A DNA stretch of 64,000 nt. It comes from Acidobacteriaceae bacterium (lineage in GTDB: Bacteria; Acidobacteriota; Terriglobia; Terriglobales; Acidobacteriaceae). The notes under the pieces were generated by a model. That model did not search any database and was not told the origin of the DNA. It saw nothing but the letters and a program-made list of their open reading frames with translations. This document shows, piece after piece, positions 52,597 to 61,594 of the stretch. The stretch covers positions 1 through 64,000 of the forward strand of contig PLCS01000012.1 of NCBI GenBank assembly GCA_003134855.1, read 5' to 3'. Each line of letters begins with the position of its first letter. Position 1 is the first letter of the stretch. Both the position numbers and the translations under genes were made by a program.

Positions 52597-54108
52597 CTAT
52601 CCACGCACGCTTTCAATGGGTTTGGGCGTTCGGGAAAAGAGTTTGAAGCGCTTGCCAGCCTTGTCGGGGTGATCCAGATCGCTGATGTACGAGATGATTG
52701 CCAGCGTCGGCAGTTTGGTGAAGGCCCATATGTCCCTCTCATTGCGCACCGAGGTATCTCGATACTCGAGCAGCGCGGCAAGAAGTAGACCTAAAAAGAG
52801 GCCGAAGGCCAGGCCACCGCCGGCGAAGATGCGGCGGTCTGGGAAGGTGGGCTCGTCGGGAAGGTTGGGAGCATCCATCACGCGGAACTGTTCGCCCTGC
52901 TGGCGATGTTCAAGAGCGGTGGCCATCGTGGATTCATTCATCTTGGTCAGCAGAGTGTTGTAGAATTGCAAGGCCGTCTCATGGTCGCGAGTCACCTGTT
53001 TGTACTCTTCCTCGATCATGGGGCTTGACTCAATCTTGGCCTCGTAGCTGCGAACCTTTTCTTCTATCCGGGCCTGATCCTGCTTGGCGGAGGCTAGGGA
53101 CAGCTTGATCGCGCGAAGCTGAGTCTTGAGTTGCTGAAGCTGAGGCGAATCAGAAGAATTGATCGCGGTCTCCGCTTTAGCCGGCGCGGACGGTTCGTGC
53201 ACGATCTCCGCCCGCAGATTGGCAATCCGCCGCTTCATCGCAATGATGTCGGGATGGTCAGGCGTGTAAATTGCCTCCATCTCCTTTTCCTGCCGGATCG
53301 CCTCTTTGAGCTGCGCATCGACAGTCTCCGATTTTCCGGTGACCGGGTCGATGCTTGCCGATCCCTGCGGCTGCTGGGCGATCAATGCTTCGATGAAGGT
53401 CTCATTCTGCTGCAGGCGGCTCACCGTCTGCGTGGCCACGTCCAGCTGCGCCGTCAGCGCCTGTAGCGTGTTGGCATTCGCCGGCTCCTGCGAGGGAAGC
53501 CTGCCGAGATACTTGCTTTCGAAGGCCGCCATCTTGGCGTCCTGCTCGTCCAGGTTTCTCTTCGAGTCCTCCAGTTGCTGCTTCAGGAAGTCGGTCGTGC
53601 CTTCCGCCGACTGCTCGCGCGCACTGAGATTCTCACTGACGAAAAGAGAGGTAATCTCGCCGCATACCTGCTGCGCCGTGCGCGCGTCCTGCGCTTTGAA
53701 AGTGATAAAAAAGCCCGGCATGCCGCGCGACGACTGGCCATAAGGAATCGGTTTGATCCCGATGGCCTTGCGCGTCATATCGACGCGGTCGTCCATGGTG
53801 TATTTGTTGCCGCCGAACAAATCGAAGCGCGTGATGATCGGCTCGATACGCGAACGGCTCAGGATCTGTTCCTTCATCGACGCCAGCCGTCCATTCAGAT
53901 CTTCATTGACCACCGGCTTCACATAGTCTTCCGGCACCTTCTGCTGCTCGATGAGCACCAGCGTCTGCGACACATACTGCGGAGGCAGTTCGTAGCTGAT
54001 GCCGAAGCCAATCGCCAAAAAAAGGACCGCGGAGGCCAGAATCAGCCAGAATCTCCGCTTCAAGATCCCCGCGTAGTCCCGCATTGTCAATTCACGATGC
54101 CCGAGCAT
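52597..54108 (-). CDS. Polysaccharide chain-length determinant (Wzz/GumC type)
   Basis: A 503-aa inner-membrane co-polymerase. Two helices bracket a long periplasmic coiled-coil: RRFWLILASAVLFLAIGFGI near residue 20 and IFAGGGLAFGLFLGLLLAAL near residue 440. The periplasmic part starts YVSQTLVLIEQQKVPEDYV and includes helical stretches such as DSKRNLDEQDAKMAAFESKY and LSLASAKQDQARIEEKVRSY. A Pro-rich motif (PNLPDEPTFPDRR) precedes the second helix, as in Wzz proteins. It should set polymer length and activate the tyrosine kinase. AAGGAG stands four bases before ATG 54108. Confidence 0.92.
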   Translation of the reverse strand: MLGHRELTMRDYAGILKRRFWLILASAVLFLAIGFGISYELPPQYVSQTLVLIEQQKVPEDYVKPVVNEDLNGRLASMKEQILSRSRIEPIITRFDLFGGNKYTMDDRVDMTRKAIGIKPIPYGQSSRGMPGFFITFKAQDARTAQQVCGEITSLFVSENLSAREQSAEGTTDFLKQQLEDSKRNLDEQDAKMAAFESKYLGRLPSQEPANANTLQALTAQLDVATQTVSRLQQNETFIEALIAQQPQGSASIDPVTGKSETVDAQLKEAIRQEKEMEAIYTPDHPDIIAMKRRIANLRAEIVHEPSAPAKAETAINSSDSPQLQQLKTQLRAIKLSLASAKQDQARIEEKVRSYEAKIESSPMIEEEYKQVTRDHETALQFYNTLLTKMNESTMATALEHRQQGEQFRVMDAPNLPDEPTFPDRRIFAGGGLAFGLFLGLLLAALLEYRDTSVRNERDIWAFTKLPTLAIISYISDLDHPDKAGKRFKLFSRTPKPIESVRG

Positions 54109-54125
54109 AGGACTCCTTGATCCAT

Positions 54126-55403
54126 TTACTTCTTGAGGCGTATTTCCCGCGGCGAATATCCGATACCGAAACTGATCGTCTGCGACAGAGTATTGAGGAC
54201 ATTGGGCGCATTCAGAAGACTCGACGATTGGTCGGCTGCCGTGTAACTGGCGAATACGTTGAAATACCTGCCCAGCTTGCGCGTTGCCTGCGCTCCACCG
54301 TACTCCCCGCTGGTGGTTCCGCTTTTGCTCAGTCCGGCAGTGCGCCTATACGAGCCGGTCACGCCGATGGTCAGGTTCTTGCCAAAACTCCGCTCGAAGC
54401 TCGCCATAGCGATATCGCTCTCCGCTCCGAGCATATATCCGGAACCGCCCGTGGTTCCATGGCTGTACATCAGGCTGGCAGTCCCGAACCGGAAGGTGTC
54501 GCTGGCCGAAGCGTTCGCCGAGATTCTTGCGGAAGAGGGCAAGATGGCGCTGTTCGAACTTGAGATCCACTGCGGTCCCACCGAGGCGCTTGTCACCAGA
54601 TGCGGATTCCACTGGCGGCTCAAGCTGAATTGCACGGTGTTGGCCTGGCTATAGCTGATTTGCGCGGCGTTGGCCACCTGGATGGAGCCTACGTAGCTGA
54701 AACGGGAAAAAGAATATTGGCCTGAAAACGAGTTGCGTGCGCTCAGTCGGCGTGTAACGCCCGCGTCAGCCATCCAAGTATCAATATTCTGGCCATCATT
54801 GTCGATATAGCGCATCTGTCCCGAAGAGCCGCCCAGGTTGAGGGTGGTTGCGGAGTCCAGTCGATGTCCGAACCCGATCGTCGTCATGTTGTCGATCGAG
54901 CGGGTATTCACCGTCAGGATCGTCTGGTCGGGCGGGGTTGTCGTACCCTGCCCGCCGATCGGCTCCCCGATTCCGGGGACTCCCGAGAAGCCCGTGGTTG
55001 GAGTCTCAAAAGTATAGCTGACATTGTCGCTGGCCGTGAGGTTCCACGTACGCCCAACCATGCCTTGCGAGAGCGACAGATGCTGAAAGACATTGCCCAC
55101 CGAGGGCGGGCCGGCCCAGGTCCGGCCATATCCGCCGCCATACTGCATGGAGAACGGCAGGCGCTTGCCGGTATACGCATAGCTCGCGCCTCCAGAGGTG
55201 ATGCTCCTCTGCTGGCCGTCCTGGCTGCCTCCGAACTCCGCGGTCTGCGCATAGCGCAGATCGTAGTGCAGCATGCCGCTGACCGGCAGCCCGGACGATT
55301 CGCCATCGGAGGCGGGGCCGGGCGTCGCGGGCGCAAGTTGCGCTCTGCTCGCGGCACTGACGGTGAGGAGGAGAATCGCCATAACTGCAAAACTCGGTTT
55401 CAT
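54126..55403 (-). CDS. Outer-membrane beta-barrel protein of the exopolysaccharide locus
   Basis: A 425-aa protein with a signal peptide (MKPSFAVMAILLLTVSAASRAQ). The mature part is built of alternating polar and hydrophobic strands, for example LPFSMQYGGGYGRTWAG, FGTASLMYSHGTTGGSGYML and RYFNVFASYTAADQS, as in outer-membrane barrels. XrtA loci usually encode such a barrel (TIGR03016-like) at this position; it may guide export of the polymer. ATG 55403 lies eight bases after the stop of the export-protein gene. The last residues are basic (EIRLKK), not the usual aromatic end. Confidence 0.8.
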   Translation of the reverse strand: MKPSFAVMAILLLTVSAASRAQLAPATPGPASDGESSGLPVSGMLHYDLRYAQTAEFGGSQDGQQRSITSGGASYAYTGKRLPFSMQYGGGYGRTWAGPPSVGNVFQHLSLSQGMVGRTWNLTASDNVSYTFETPTTGFSGVPGIGEPIGGQGTTTPPDQTILTVNTRSIDNMTTIGFGHRLDSATTLNLGGSSGQMRYIDNDGQNIDTWMADAGVTRRLSARNSFSGQYSFSRFSYVGSIQVANAAQISYSQANTVQFSLSRQWNPHLVTSASVGPQWISSSNSAILPSSARISANASASDTFRFGTASLMYSHGTTGGSGYMLGAESDIAMASFERSFGKNLTIGVTGSYRRTAGLSKSGTTSGEYGGAQATRKLGRYFNVFASYTAADQSSSLLNAPNVLNTLSQTISFGIGYSPREIRLKK

Positions 55404-55413
55404 GGGGGAAGCC

Positions 55414-56097
55414 TTACGGAACGACAATCGTATCGCCCGGATTCAGAATGAGATTGAGCGAAAGGTCGCCCTTCAGCGCTTGTTTGTATTGCACCGGAAT
55501 TTTCAACTGCTTGCCGCCTTCGACGCGCAGAATGTAAATCTTCTTCGCGTTGGCGTACGGATTCAGTCCACCGCCGGTGGCTATGGCCTGCAGCAGAGTC
55601 ATGCCGGGTGTCATCTCAATCGGCCCGGTATGGGCGATTTCACCCATCAGATACACTTTCTTGCTGTTCATCGCGGTCAGAATGACGGTGACATTCGGAT
55701 CCTGCACGTACTTCTTGAGTTTAGCCGTAATTTCATCCGCCAACTGCAGCGGCGTCTTGCCGGAGGCCTGGACATCTCCCAGGAGCGGCATCGAGATCAT
55801 CCCGTCAGGCCGGACAGGCATGCTGCTCGACAGCGTCGGCTCTTTGAATACGCTCACGACAAGCACATCGGTCGCGCCAATCACATAGCTGTCAGTCGCC
55901 GCCACCTTAGCCGCGTCGGGAGCTGCGGGCTTGGCCGTATCCTGCGCGGCCGGCTTGGCGGCGTCGGGCGCAACGGGCTTGGCTGTTTCCTGCGCTGCCG
56001 GCTTGGCGGCATTCTGCGCGGCCGGCGCCTTGTCTTGCGCAAGGCAGAAGAGCGACGGAGCAAGAAATGCAACAAGGAGAATGCTTCCCGGTTTCAT
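55414..56097 (-). CDS. Polysaccharide export protein (Wza/EpsE type)
   Basis: A 227-aa periplasmic export protein. A signal peptide (SILLVAFLAPSLFCLAQ) is followed by an unusual linker with a 16-residue unit repeated twice (AAKPAAQxTAKPxAPD, residues ~30-61). The Poly_export domain follows (SYVIGATDVLVVSVFKEPTL, RPDGMISMPLLGDVQASGKT), then a SLBB domain (KKVYLMGEIAHTGPIEMTPG). It ends LILNPGDTIVVP. Classical Wza is a lipoprotein, but no good lipobox is present here. It forms the outer-membrane exit with partner proteins. ATG 56097 overlaps the regulator gene by four bases. Confidence 0.9.
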   Translation of the reverse strand: MKPGSILLVAFLAPSLFCLAQDKAPAAQNAAKPAAQETAKPVAPDAAKPAAQDTAKPAAPDAAKVAATDSYVIGATDVLVVSVFKEPTLSSSMPVRPDGMISMPLLGDVQASGKTPLQLADEITAKLKKYVQDPNVTVILTAMNSKKVYLMGEIAHTGPIEMTPGMTLLQAIATGGGLNPYANAKKIYILRVEGGKQLKIPVQYKQALKGDLSLNLILNPGDTIVVP

Positions 56098-57029
56098 AGT
56101 ACGACTCCATTTTTCCTGGACATCGTTGGATTGTCCGTTTCCATTTGCTTGAGTTTGTAAAGCAGGGCCTTATAGCTGATTCCCAGCTCGGCCGCGGCGC
56201 GCTTCCGGTTGCCGCCGGTCGAATCCAGGACTTCGGAGATCAACTGCCGCTCGATATGGATCGATGAGGCCCGCGTGGCTTCTTTGAGCAATAGATGCCT
56301 GGAATTCCCATTCGATCGGCCCGACGCTGTCGCCGCTTTGATGGCCGCCAGGGAGATTGCCTGGTCTCCGATGGCGACGAAGGTCTTGATTGCGGTCTGA
56401 AGTTCTGTGAGATTGCCCGGCCAGTTGTGCTCCATCAGGTGGGCAATGCTTTCCCTGCAGAGCACCGGCTTGGGCCGGTCGAACTGCTTGGAATACTGCG
56501 TCAAAAGCTCATCGGCTATCGAGAGAATCTCCGCCTTCCGGCAGCGCAGCGGTGGAATCCGCAGCGTAACGGCGGAGACAAGGTAGTAAAAATCCTCTTT
56601 CATGCGCCGCAACTTGACTTCTTCCGTAAGTTCACGGCTCGAACCGCATAGCAGACGGCCGGTGGACGCCGGCTCGGAGCGAGAATAGACATGCACAATG
56701 CATTCCTGGAGTGGAATACTAAGATCATTTATATCATATAGATAGATTGTTCGATTGGCAGCAAGAGCGGCCTCCAGTTCCGCTGCGCTGGCTTCCTTGC
56801 AGTCCATCTCCCGGAACTCGCCACGGGAGCGAGTCGACTGCGCGTGGATCTGCGCGGCCATGGACCGCTTGCCCACGCCGTACTCGCCCAGAATCAAGAC
56901 CGGGCAGTCGCTTTCGGCAATCCGGCCCAGTGCGCGCTGCATCTGCGCCTCAACCGCAGGGATCCAGTGAGTCTGCCGTTTTCCATTTTGGATCGTTGTA
57001 ATGCCTGCCATAAGAGAACCAAGGTTCAT
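56094..57029 (-). CDS. Degenerate sigma54-activator-like regulator of the exopolysaccharide operon
   Basis: A 311-aa protein. It has an AAA+ domain of bacterial enhancer-binding type (~residues 20-240) and a C-terminal Fis-type helix-turn-helix (STGGNRKRAAAELGISYKAL). There is no receiver domain. Walker A is GEYGVGKRS. The GAFTGA loop that contacts sigma54 is missing, and the Walker B segment reads TIYLYDIND where TLFLDEI is expected, so the first acid is lost. NWPGNLTELQ, the usual HPWPGNVREL-like motif, remains. It is therefore unlikely to open sigma54 promoters by ATP hydrolysis and may act as a DNA-binding switch. First gene of the minus-strand arm. Confidence 0.82.
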   Translation of the reverse strand: MNLGSLMAGITTIQNGKRQTHWIPAVEAQMQRALGRIAESDCPVLILGEYGVGKRSMAAQIHAQSTRSRGEFREMDCKEASAAELEAALAANRTIYLYDINDLSIPLQECIVHVYSRSEPASTGRLLCGSSRELTEEVKLRRMKEDFYYLVSAVTLRIPPLRCRKAEILSIADELLTQYSKQFDRPKPVLCRESIAHLMEHNWPGNLTELQTAIKTFVAIGDQAISLAAIKAATASGRSNGNSRHLLLKEATRASSIHIERQLISEVLDSTGGNRKRAAAELGISYKALLYKLKQMETDNPTMSRKNGVVL

Positions 57030-57495
57030 CTATCCTGTAGCAAGGCGGCTTCCAAACCAGTGGGAGGACAAGAAATGAACGTTTCATGCGAGGCAGACTC
57101 GATGAGGAATCTCTGAACACGGAGGCGTGTTGCCAGCAGCGTTTGGCACGAGCGCGGCTTGAGCCGCGCCGTAAATGCCGCATAATCAGCGTGGACTGAT
57201 AAGGATGGAATTCAACCTATCCATGGATCCCGCAAAGAGATGTATCCAAGCCACAAGAACGTTTTCCGAGCTTCCTTCGCGCGTTCTTCTCCGAGTATGA
57301 GACGAAGAAAAAGCAAATATATTCCCTTTGAGTGGGAAGTATTATTCCACTCAATTCAAGGTGAAGTGGAAAGTGTTTTCTTCCAGAAGGGGAAGAAGAC
57401 TTCCCAATCGAAGGGAAATTCATGGGAAATTCCTATGAATTAATCCCTTTCCCTTTCGGCACTCCGATTGCTAGAGTAGAGTGGTACAGATCGGT
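57030..57495. promoter_or_regulatory. Divergent control region of the exopolysaccharide locus
   Basis: Between regulator and exosortase genes. It contains hairpin GCGCGGC, TTGA, GCCGCGC (57152-57169); then an AT-rich tract (about 57230-57440) crowded with GGGAA/TTCCC words. Clear elements: TTGAGTGG (57328-57335) with CCACTCAA (57347-57354); GGGAAG (57390-57395) with CTTCCC (57400-57405); and a direct repeat GGGAAATTC at 57413-57421 and 57424-57432, 11 bases apart. These look like regulator binding sites; no promoter is assigned with confidence. Confidence 0.6.
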
Positions 57496-58404
57496 ATGCG
57501 CGAGGATTCCATCACGGAGAATATGGTTCAAGAAGGAAACACTTCAGCGCCCCTGGGCTCCTGGCTCTCCCGTAACGCTCCATTTGCATTGGCTTCGCTC
57601 ACCATCTGTCTGCTGGTGCTGGCGGTTTACTATCATGTGCTGGGAAAACTGGTCATCGACTGGCAGAGTCAGGATAATTCTCACGGCTTCCTGGTGCCCC
57701 TGTTCGCGGCGTTCCTGGTGTGGGAGAAGAGAAAAACCCTCCTCGCCACGAAAATCACTCCCGCCTGGAGCGGCATTGCCGTGATGGCACTGGGCCTGGT
57801 CATTCTGCTTTTGGGGATCTTCGGCTCCGAGCTCTTTCTCTCCCGGGTTTCGCTGATCATCCTGTTGGCCGGACTGGTGCTATGCTTTGGCGGAGTGCAG
57901 CTCTTGAAGGAGCTGCGCTTTGCCCTGCTGGTCCTGTTGCTGGCCATTCCGCTTCCGGCAATCATCTACAACCAGATTACCTTTCCCCTCCAGATTCTGG
58001 CCTCCAAGGTGGCCAGCAACCTGCTTCCTTACTTCGGCGTGCCGGTGCTGCGCGAGGGCAATGTCATCGAGCTTCCGCTGATGAAGCTGGAGGTGGCCGA
58101 GGCGTGCAGTGGCATCCGCTCTCTGATGAGCCTCTTCACGCTGGCCGTCTTTTATGGTTACTTCATGGAGAAATCCGTTTGGCGGCGCGTCGTGCTCGTG
58201 CTGGCCAGCATCCCCATCGCGATTGCGGCCAACGCGGTGCGCATTCTCGGCACCGGGCTATGCGTCCAGTATTGGGATCCGGACAAGGCATTAGGCTTTT
58301 TTCACGAGTTTTCCGGCTGGGTCATCTTTTTGGTTTCTCTGGTGTGCCTCTATCTCGTCCATCGCGCGATGAACCTGTTCCCGGTCAATAGGCGGCAGAG
58401 ATGA
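57496..58404 (+). CDS. xrtA: Exosortase (XrtA type)
   Basis: Inner-membrane cysteine transpeptidase that cleaves C-terminal PEP-CTERM sorting tails and helps attach proteins to the cell surface. It has 302 aa from ATG 57496 (GTG 57481 or ATG 57523 are alternatives) and about eight membrane helices. The catalytic triad is intact: Cys in VAEACSGIRSL (residue ~204), Arg in NAVRI (~249) and His in FFHEFSG (~270). XrtA assignment rests on the surrounding marker genes. The next gene, epsI, starts within its stop (ATGA, 58401-58404). Confidence 0.92.
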   Translation: MREDSITENMVQEGNTSAPLGSWLSRNAPFALASLTICLLVLAVYYHVLGKLVIDWQSQDNSHGFLVPLFAAFLVWEKRKTLLATKITPAWSGIAVMALGLVILLLGIFGSELFLSRVSLIILLAGLVLCFGGVQLLKELRFALLVLLLAIPLPAIIYNQITFPLQILASKVASNLLPYFGVPVLREGNVIELPLMKLEVAEACSGIRSLMSLFTLAVFYGYFMEKSVWRRVVLVLASIPIAIAANAVRILGTGLCVQYWDPDKALGFFHEFSGWVIFLVSLVCLYLVHRAMNLFPVNRRQR

Positions 58405-59042
58405 AGAACCTTCGATTCTGGAGTGCGGTCCTGCTGCTTGCCGCTACGGCGCTGCTGCTCCATCTGCGCTCCAATTTGGATCACAATCCCCCCAGTGAGC
58501 CCTTGTCGCAGTTGCCGCAGATCCTGGCGGGATGGACGAGCAGAGATCTGGAGATCGACCAGGAGACGCGCGACGTCCTTGGAGCCGGTGACTTCCTTTC
58601 GCGCATTTATTCCCAAGGCGCGCAGTCGCCTCCCATCAGCCTCTTCATCGGCTATTTCCCAACCCAGAGAACCGGCCAGACCATTCATTCGCCCAAGCAT
58701 TGCCTGCCCGGCTCCGGCTGGGTCTTTGTCTCTTCCGATTATGTCGATCTGATCGATGCCAAAGGTAAGCCCCACCGGGTGGGTGAATACATTATCGCCA
58801 ACGGCGATGCCCGGCAGTTCGTAATCTACTGGTACCAGGCGCACGGGCGCAGCGTGGCCAATGAATATATGGCCAAGATTTACATGGTTGCCGATGCAAT
58901 ACGGCTGAATCGCACGGATGGAGCGCTGGTCCGGGTCATCACGCCGATCGCTTCCAACGAAGACACGGCGGCGGCCAGAAAGCGCGCCGAGGCATTCACC
59001 ATGCAGCTTGCGCCCTTGCTGCCGCGTTTTATCCCTGACTAA
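58401..59042 (+). CDS. epsI: EpsI family protein
   Basis: A 213-aa exported protein, found beside or fused to exosortases. It has an N-terminal membrane anchor (SAVLLLAATALLLHL). Family motifs: LPQILAGWTSRDLEID, YFPTQRTGQTIHSPKHCLPGSGW with the conserved Ser-Pro-Cys-Leu-Pro-type segment, and YWYQAHGRSVANEYMAK. Its biochemical role is unknown; it is required with exosortase for polymer production in some bacteria (from knowledge of the EpsI family). Overlaps the exosortase gene by four bases. Confidence 0.92.
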   Translation: MKNLRFWSAVLLLAATALLLHLRSNLDHNPPSEPLSQLPQILAGWTSRDLEIDQETRDVLGAGDFLSRIYSQGAQSPPISLFIGYFPTQRTGQTIHSPKHCLPGSGWVFVSSDYVDLIDAKGKPHRVGEYIIANGDARQFVIYWYQAHGRSVANEYMAKIYMVADAIRLNRTDGALVRVITPIASNEDTAAARKRAEAFTMQLAPLLPRFIPD

Positions 59043-59134
59043 GCGCTGGTGCGGGAGCAGGGAAAGGCAATGGATCTCGACCGATGGCTGTTGGTTGCAG
59101 CCGTTCGTTCGACAGCCTGAAAGGATGGAATAAA

Positions 59135-61483
59135 GTGGAAAGAGGATTCAAGGCATTTCAGTTCACCATCGATGGCGCGAGGAAACCTCGGAATCATCGC
59201 ACGGCTCTTGGGCGCGCGGCGTTTGGGTTTGTCGCGCTCTTTCTATCGCTCGCTCTGTTGTCCGGGTGCTTCCGCGATCCCAATGTGCGCAAGCATAAGT
59301 ATCTGGAAAGCGGGCAGAAGTATAGCGCCCAGGGAAAAGACAGGGAAGCCGCCATTCAGTTTTCCAACGCGCTGAAGATCGATAAGAACTTCGCCGAAGC
59401 TCATTATGCCCTGGCGCAGACTTACCTCCATTTGGGCGCATTCAGCGCTGCCTACAGCGAACTCCAGAAGACGGTAAGCATGCAGCCGGCGAACGTGAAG
59501 GCGAGGATCGATCTGGGAAATATGCTGCTGGCCGGAAATAAGATTGACGACGCACAGGCGCAAGCCGCGGCGGCCCTGGCGTCACAGCCGAGCAATGCCG
59601 ATGTTCATGCGTTGCTTGCCCGCATAGCGGCCCGGCGGGGACAGAAAGATATAGCTCTGACGGAGATTCATCGCGCACTGGAACTGGCCCCCAACGAAGC
59701 TGCTCTTCACGAAACCTATGCCTTGTTGGAAGTGGGTGATTCCGCCCAGGGCGCTTCGGTGGAAGACGAAATGAAGAAGTCGATCGCGCTCGATCCAAAG
59801 TCCGTGAACGCCAAGCTGCTGCTCGCCGCTTTCTATGCCAGGAACAATCGCCTACAGGATGCCGAGCATGAATGCTGGAGCGCCGTCGCTACCGATCCGA
59901 AAAATCTAAGTGCGCGGGAATCCCTGGTTCAGATGATTCTCAAACAGGGCAATCAATCGAGGGCCGAGCAAGTGCTTCGCCAGGCTTCAAATGACCTTGC
60001 GGATCATCCGCAGGGTGTCAGATTGCTGGCTGACTACTACACCGGCACAGGACAGATTGACAAGGCTAGGGCGGAGTTCGCAAACCTTGCCAAGAAATAC
60101 CCGAAGAATGTCTCGGTGCAGGAGGGATACGTCCGCAGTCTTCTTCAGGTCAAGGACTTTGCCACCGCCCAAACCGTGATTACCGAGTTGATGAAGAAAA
60201 ATGGCAAGGATCCCCAGGTCGCGGTGCTGAACGGAATTGTCCTGCTCAACAACGGCAAGACAAATGACGCGGTCAATGCTCTTCAGGGAGCGGCCAATGA
60301 CGCTCCCAAAGACGCCTTCATTCAGCTCTGGCTGGGCAAGGCCGCGCTGGCCAAAGGCGATAGCAGCCTGGCCGAAAAGAGCTTTCGTCAGGCCGCGCAA
60401 CTGAACCCGCGCGACGTGGATGCGCAGGAGGAGCTGGCGCGCATGGCAATGCAGCGCGGCGACATGAGTATGCTCTCCGATGTGGCGGAGAAGACCATCG
60501 CAGCCGACCCTCGATTCCCCAATGGCTACCTGTGGCGAGCTACCGTGGAGGTCTCCCATAAAACACAGGACAAGGCCGATGCCGACTTGAAGACTGCTAT
60601 GAACATTGCTCCGCACAGCTCCCCGGCTTATCTTATGCTCGGAGAGCTTCGCTATATGCAAAAGAAATACCCGGAAGGCGCGGGGCTGATGGAGCAGGCT
60701 CTGCAGTACGACCCCAATTCGATTGGCGCGCTGCGCGGGCTGGTCGGTTACGATCTCATGAAGAAGCAGCCCGCCCAAGCCATCGCCCGCATCAACGCGC
60801 AAATCGCCAAGAGTCCAAAGAACAGCGGATTCTATGATATGCTGGCTCAGCTTCAAATCCAAAGCAAGGATTTAGACCAGGCTGCCGCCACCGCCCAGAA
60901 AGCCATGGAGGTGAATCCCGACGACGGCGAGGCAGTTGCGATTTACTCGCAGTTGCAGGTTCAGCGCGGACAGGCGGCGAATGCCATCGGCGCCTGGGAG
61001 CAATGGTCGAAGAGTCATCCTAACAATGCCGGCGCCTACGCCATTCTGGGAACCCTGGAGGACTCGCGCGGAAATAAGCAGAAGGCGGAGGAGTACTACA
61101 AGAAGTCTCTGCAAATCGACCCCGCCCAGCGGATCGCGGCAAACAATCTTGCCTACATGATGCTTGAAAATGGCGAAAATGTGGATGTGGCCTTGACGCT
61201 GGCGCAAACGGCGCGACGGAGTATGCCGGATTCGCCTAGCTCCGCCGACACCCTCGCCTGGGCCTACTACCACAAGGGAACCTACGGATTCGCACGCGAT
61301 CTTCTCGAAGAAGCCGTCAAAACCGATCCCAACAACTCAACGATACAGTATCACCTGGGAATGGTGTACGCCAAGATGATGGATAAAAGCAATGCGGCGA
61401 TTCATCTTAAGAAAGCCATCTCCCTGGCGCCCGATTCGCCTGCGGCCAAGGACGCTAAGGTGGCGCTGCAAGGAATAAGCTAG
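59135..61483 (+). CDS. TPR-repeat lipoprotein of the XrtA system (PrsT-like)
   Basis: A 782-aa protein. It starts at GTG 59135 with AAGGATGG upstream. The signal region FVALFLSLALLSGC carries the lipobox LSGC, so Cys ~51 would be lipidated. Some 15-18 TPR units follow, e.g. AEAHYALAQTYLHLGAFSAA, AFIQLWLGKAALAKGDSSLA and AYAILGTLEDSRGNKQKAEE. Long TPR lipoproteins (TIGR02917, PrsT) accompany exosortase loci and are thought to act as periplasmic or outer-membrane scaffolds for polymer export. A hairpin follows 40 bases after the stop. Confidence 0.9.
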   Translation: MERGFKAFQFTIDGARKPRNHRTALGRAAFGFVALFLSLALLSGCFRDPNVRKHKYLESGQKYSAQGKDREAAIQFSNALKIDKNFAEAHYALAQTYLHLGAFSAAYSELQKTVSMQPANVKARIDLGNMLLAGNKIDDAQAQAAAALASQPSNADVHALLARIAARRGQKDIALTEIHRALELAPNEAALHETYALLEVGDSAQGASVEDEMKKSIALDPKSVNAKLLLAAFYARNNRLQDAEHECWSAVATDPKNLSARESLVQMILKQGNQSRAEQVLRQASNDLADHPQGVRLLADYYTGTGQIDKARAEFANLAKKYPKNVSVQEGYVRSLLQVKDFATAQTVITELMKKNGKDPQVAVLNGIVLLNNGKTNDAVNALQGAANDAPKDAFIQLWLGKAALAKGDSSLAEKSFRQAAQLNPRDVDAQEELARMAMQRGDMSMLSDVAEKTIAADPRFPNGYLWRATVEVSHKTQDKADADLKTAMNIAPHSSPAYLMLGELRYMQKKYPEGAGLMEQALQYDPNSIGALRGLVGYDLMKKQPAQAIARINAQIAKSPKNSGFYDMLAQLQIQSKDLDQAAATAQKAMEVNPDDGEAVAIYSQLQVQRGQAANAIGAWEQWSKSHPNNAGAYAILGTLEDSRGNKQKAEEYYKKSLQIDPAQRIAANNLAYMMLENGENVDVALTLAQTARRSMPDSPSSADTLAWAYYHKGTYGFARDLLEEAVKTDPNNSTIQYHLGMVYAKMMDKSNAAIHLKKAISLAPDSPAAKDAKVALQGIS

Positions 61484-61523
61484 ACGGCAGTTTGCTTTTC
61501 ATGACGGCAGTCAGCGCGAGTTA

Positions 61524-61550
61524 CAGGCAGCCATTTTACACGGCTGCCTG
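61524..61550 (+). terminator. Hairpin after the TPR lipoprotein gene
   Basis: CAGGCAGCC (61524-61532) pairs with GGCTGCCTG (61542-61550). Outer bases GCG...GTTAC and GTAAC...C extend the pairing imperfectly. No T-run. It may attenuate transcription into the flippase gene. Confidence 0.6.
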
Positions 61551-61594
61551 CGCGTAACGCTGCCGAGCATATTCTTTAGATCAGAGCAATTTCC

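Noticed and set aside
57143..57158. Possible sigma54 promoter (TGGCACG...GC) before the exosortase gene
   Set aside because: Only the GG and GC dinucleotides match; the -12 TT is absent and the downstream part belongs to a perfect GC-rich hairpin.
57217..57423. A 68-codon minus-strand frame in the divergent control region
   Set aside because: No ribosome site and no coding-like composition; the tract looks regulatory.
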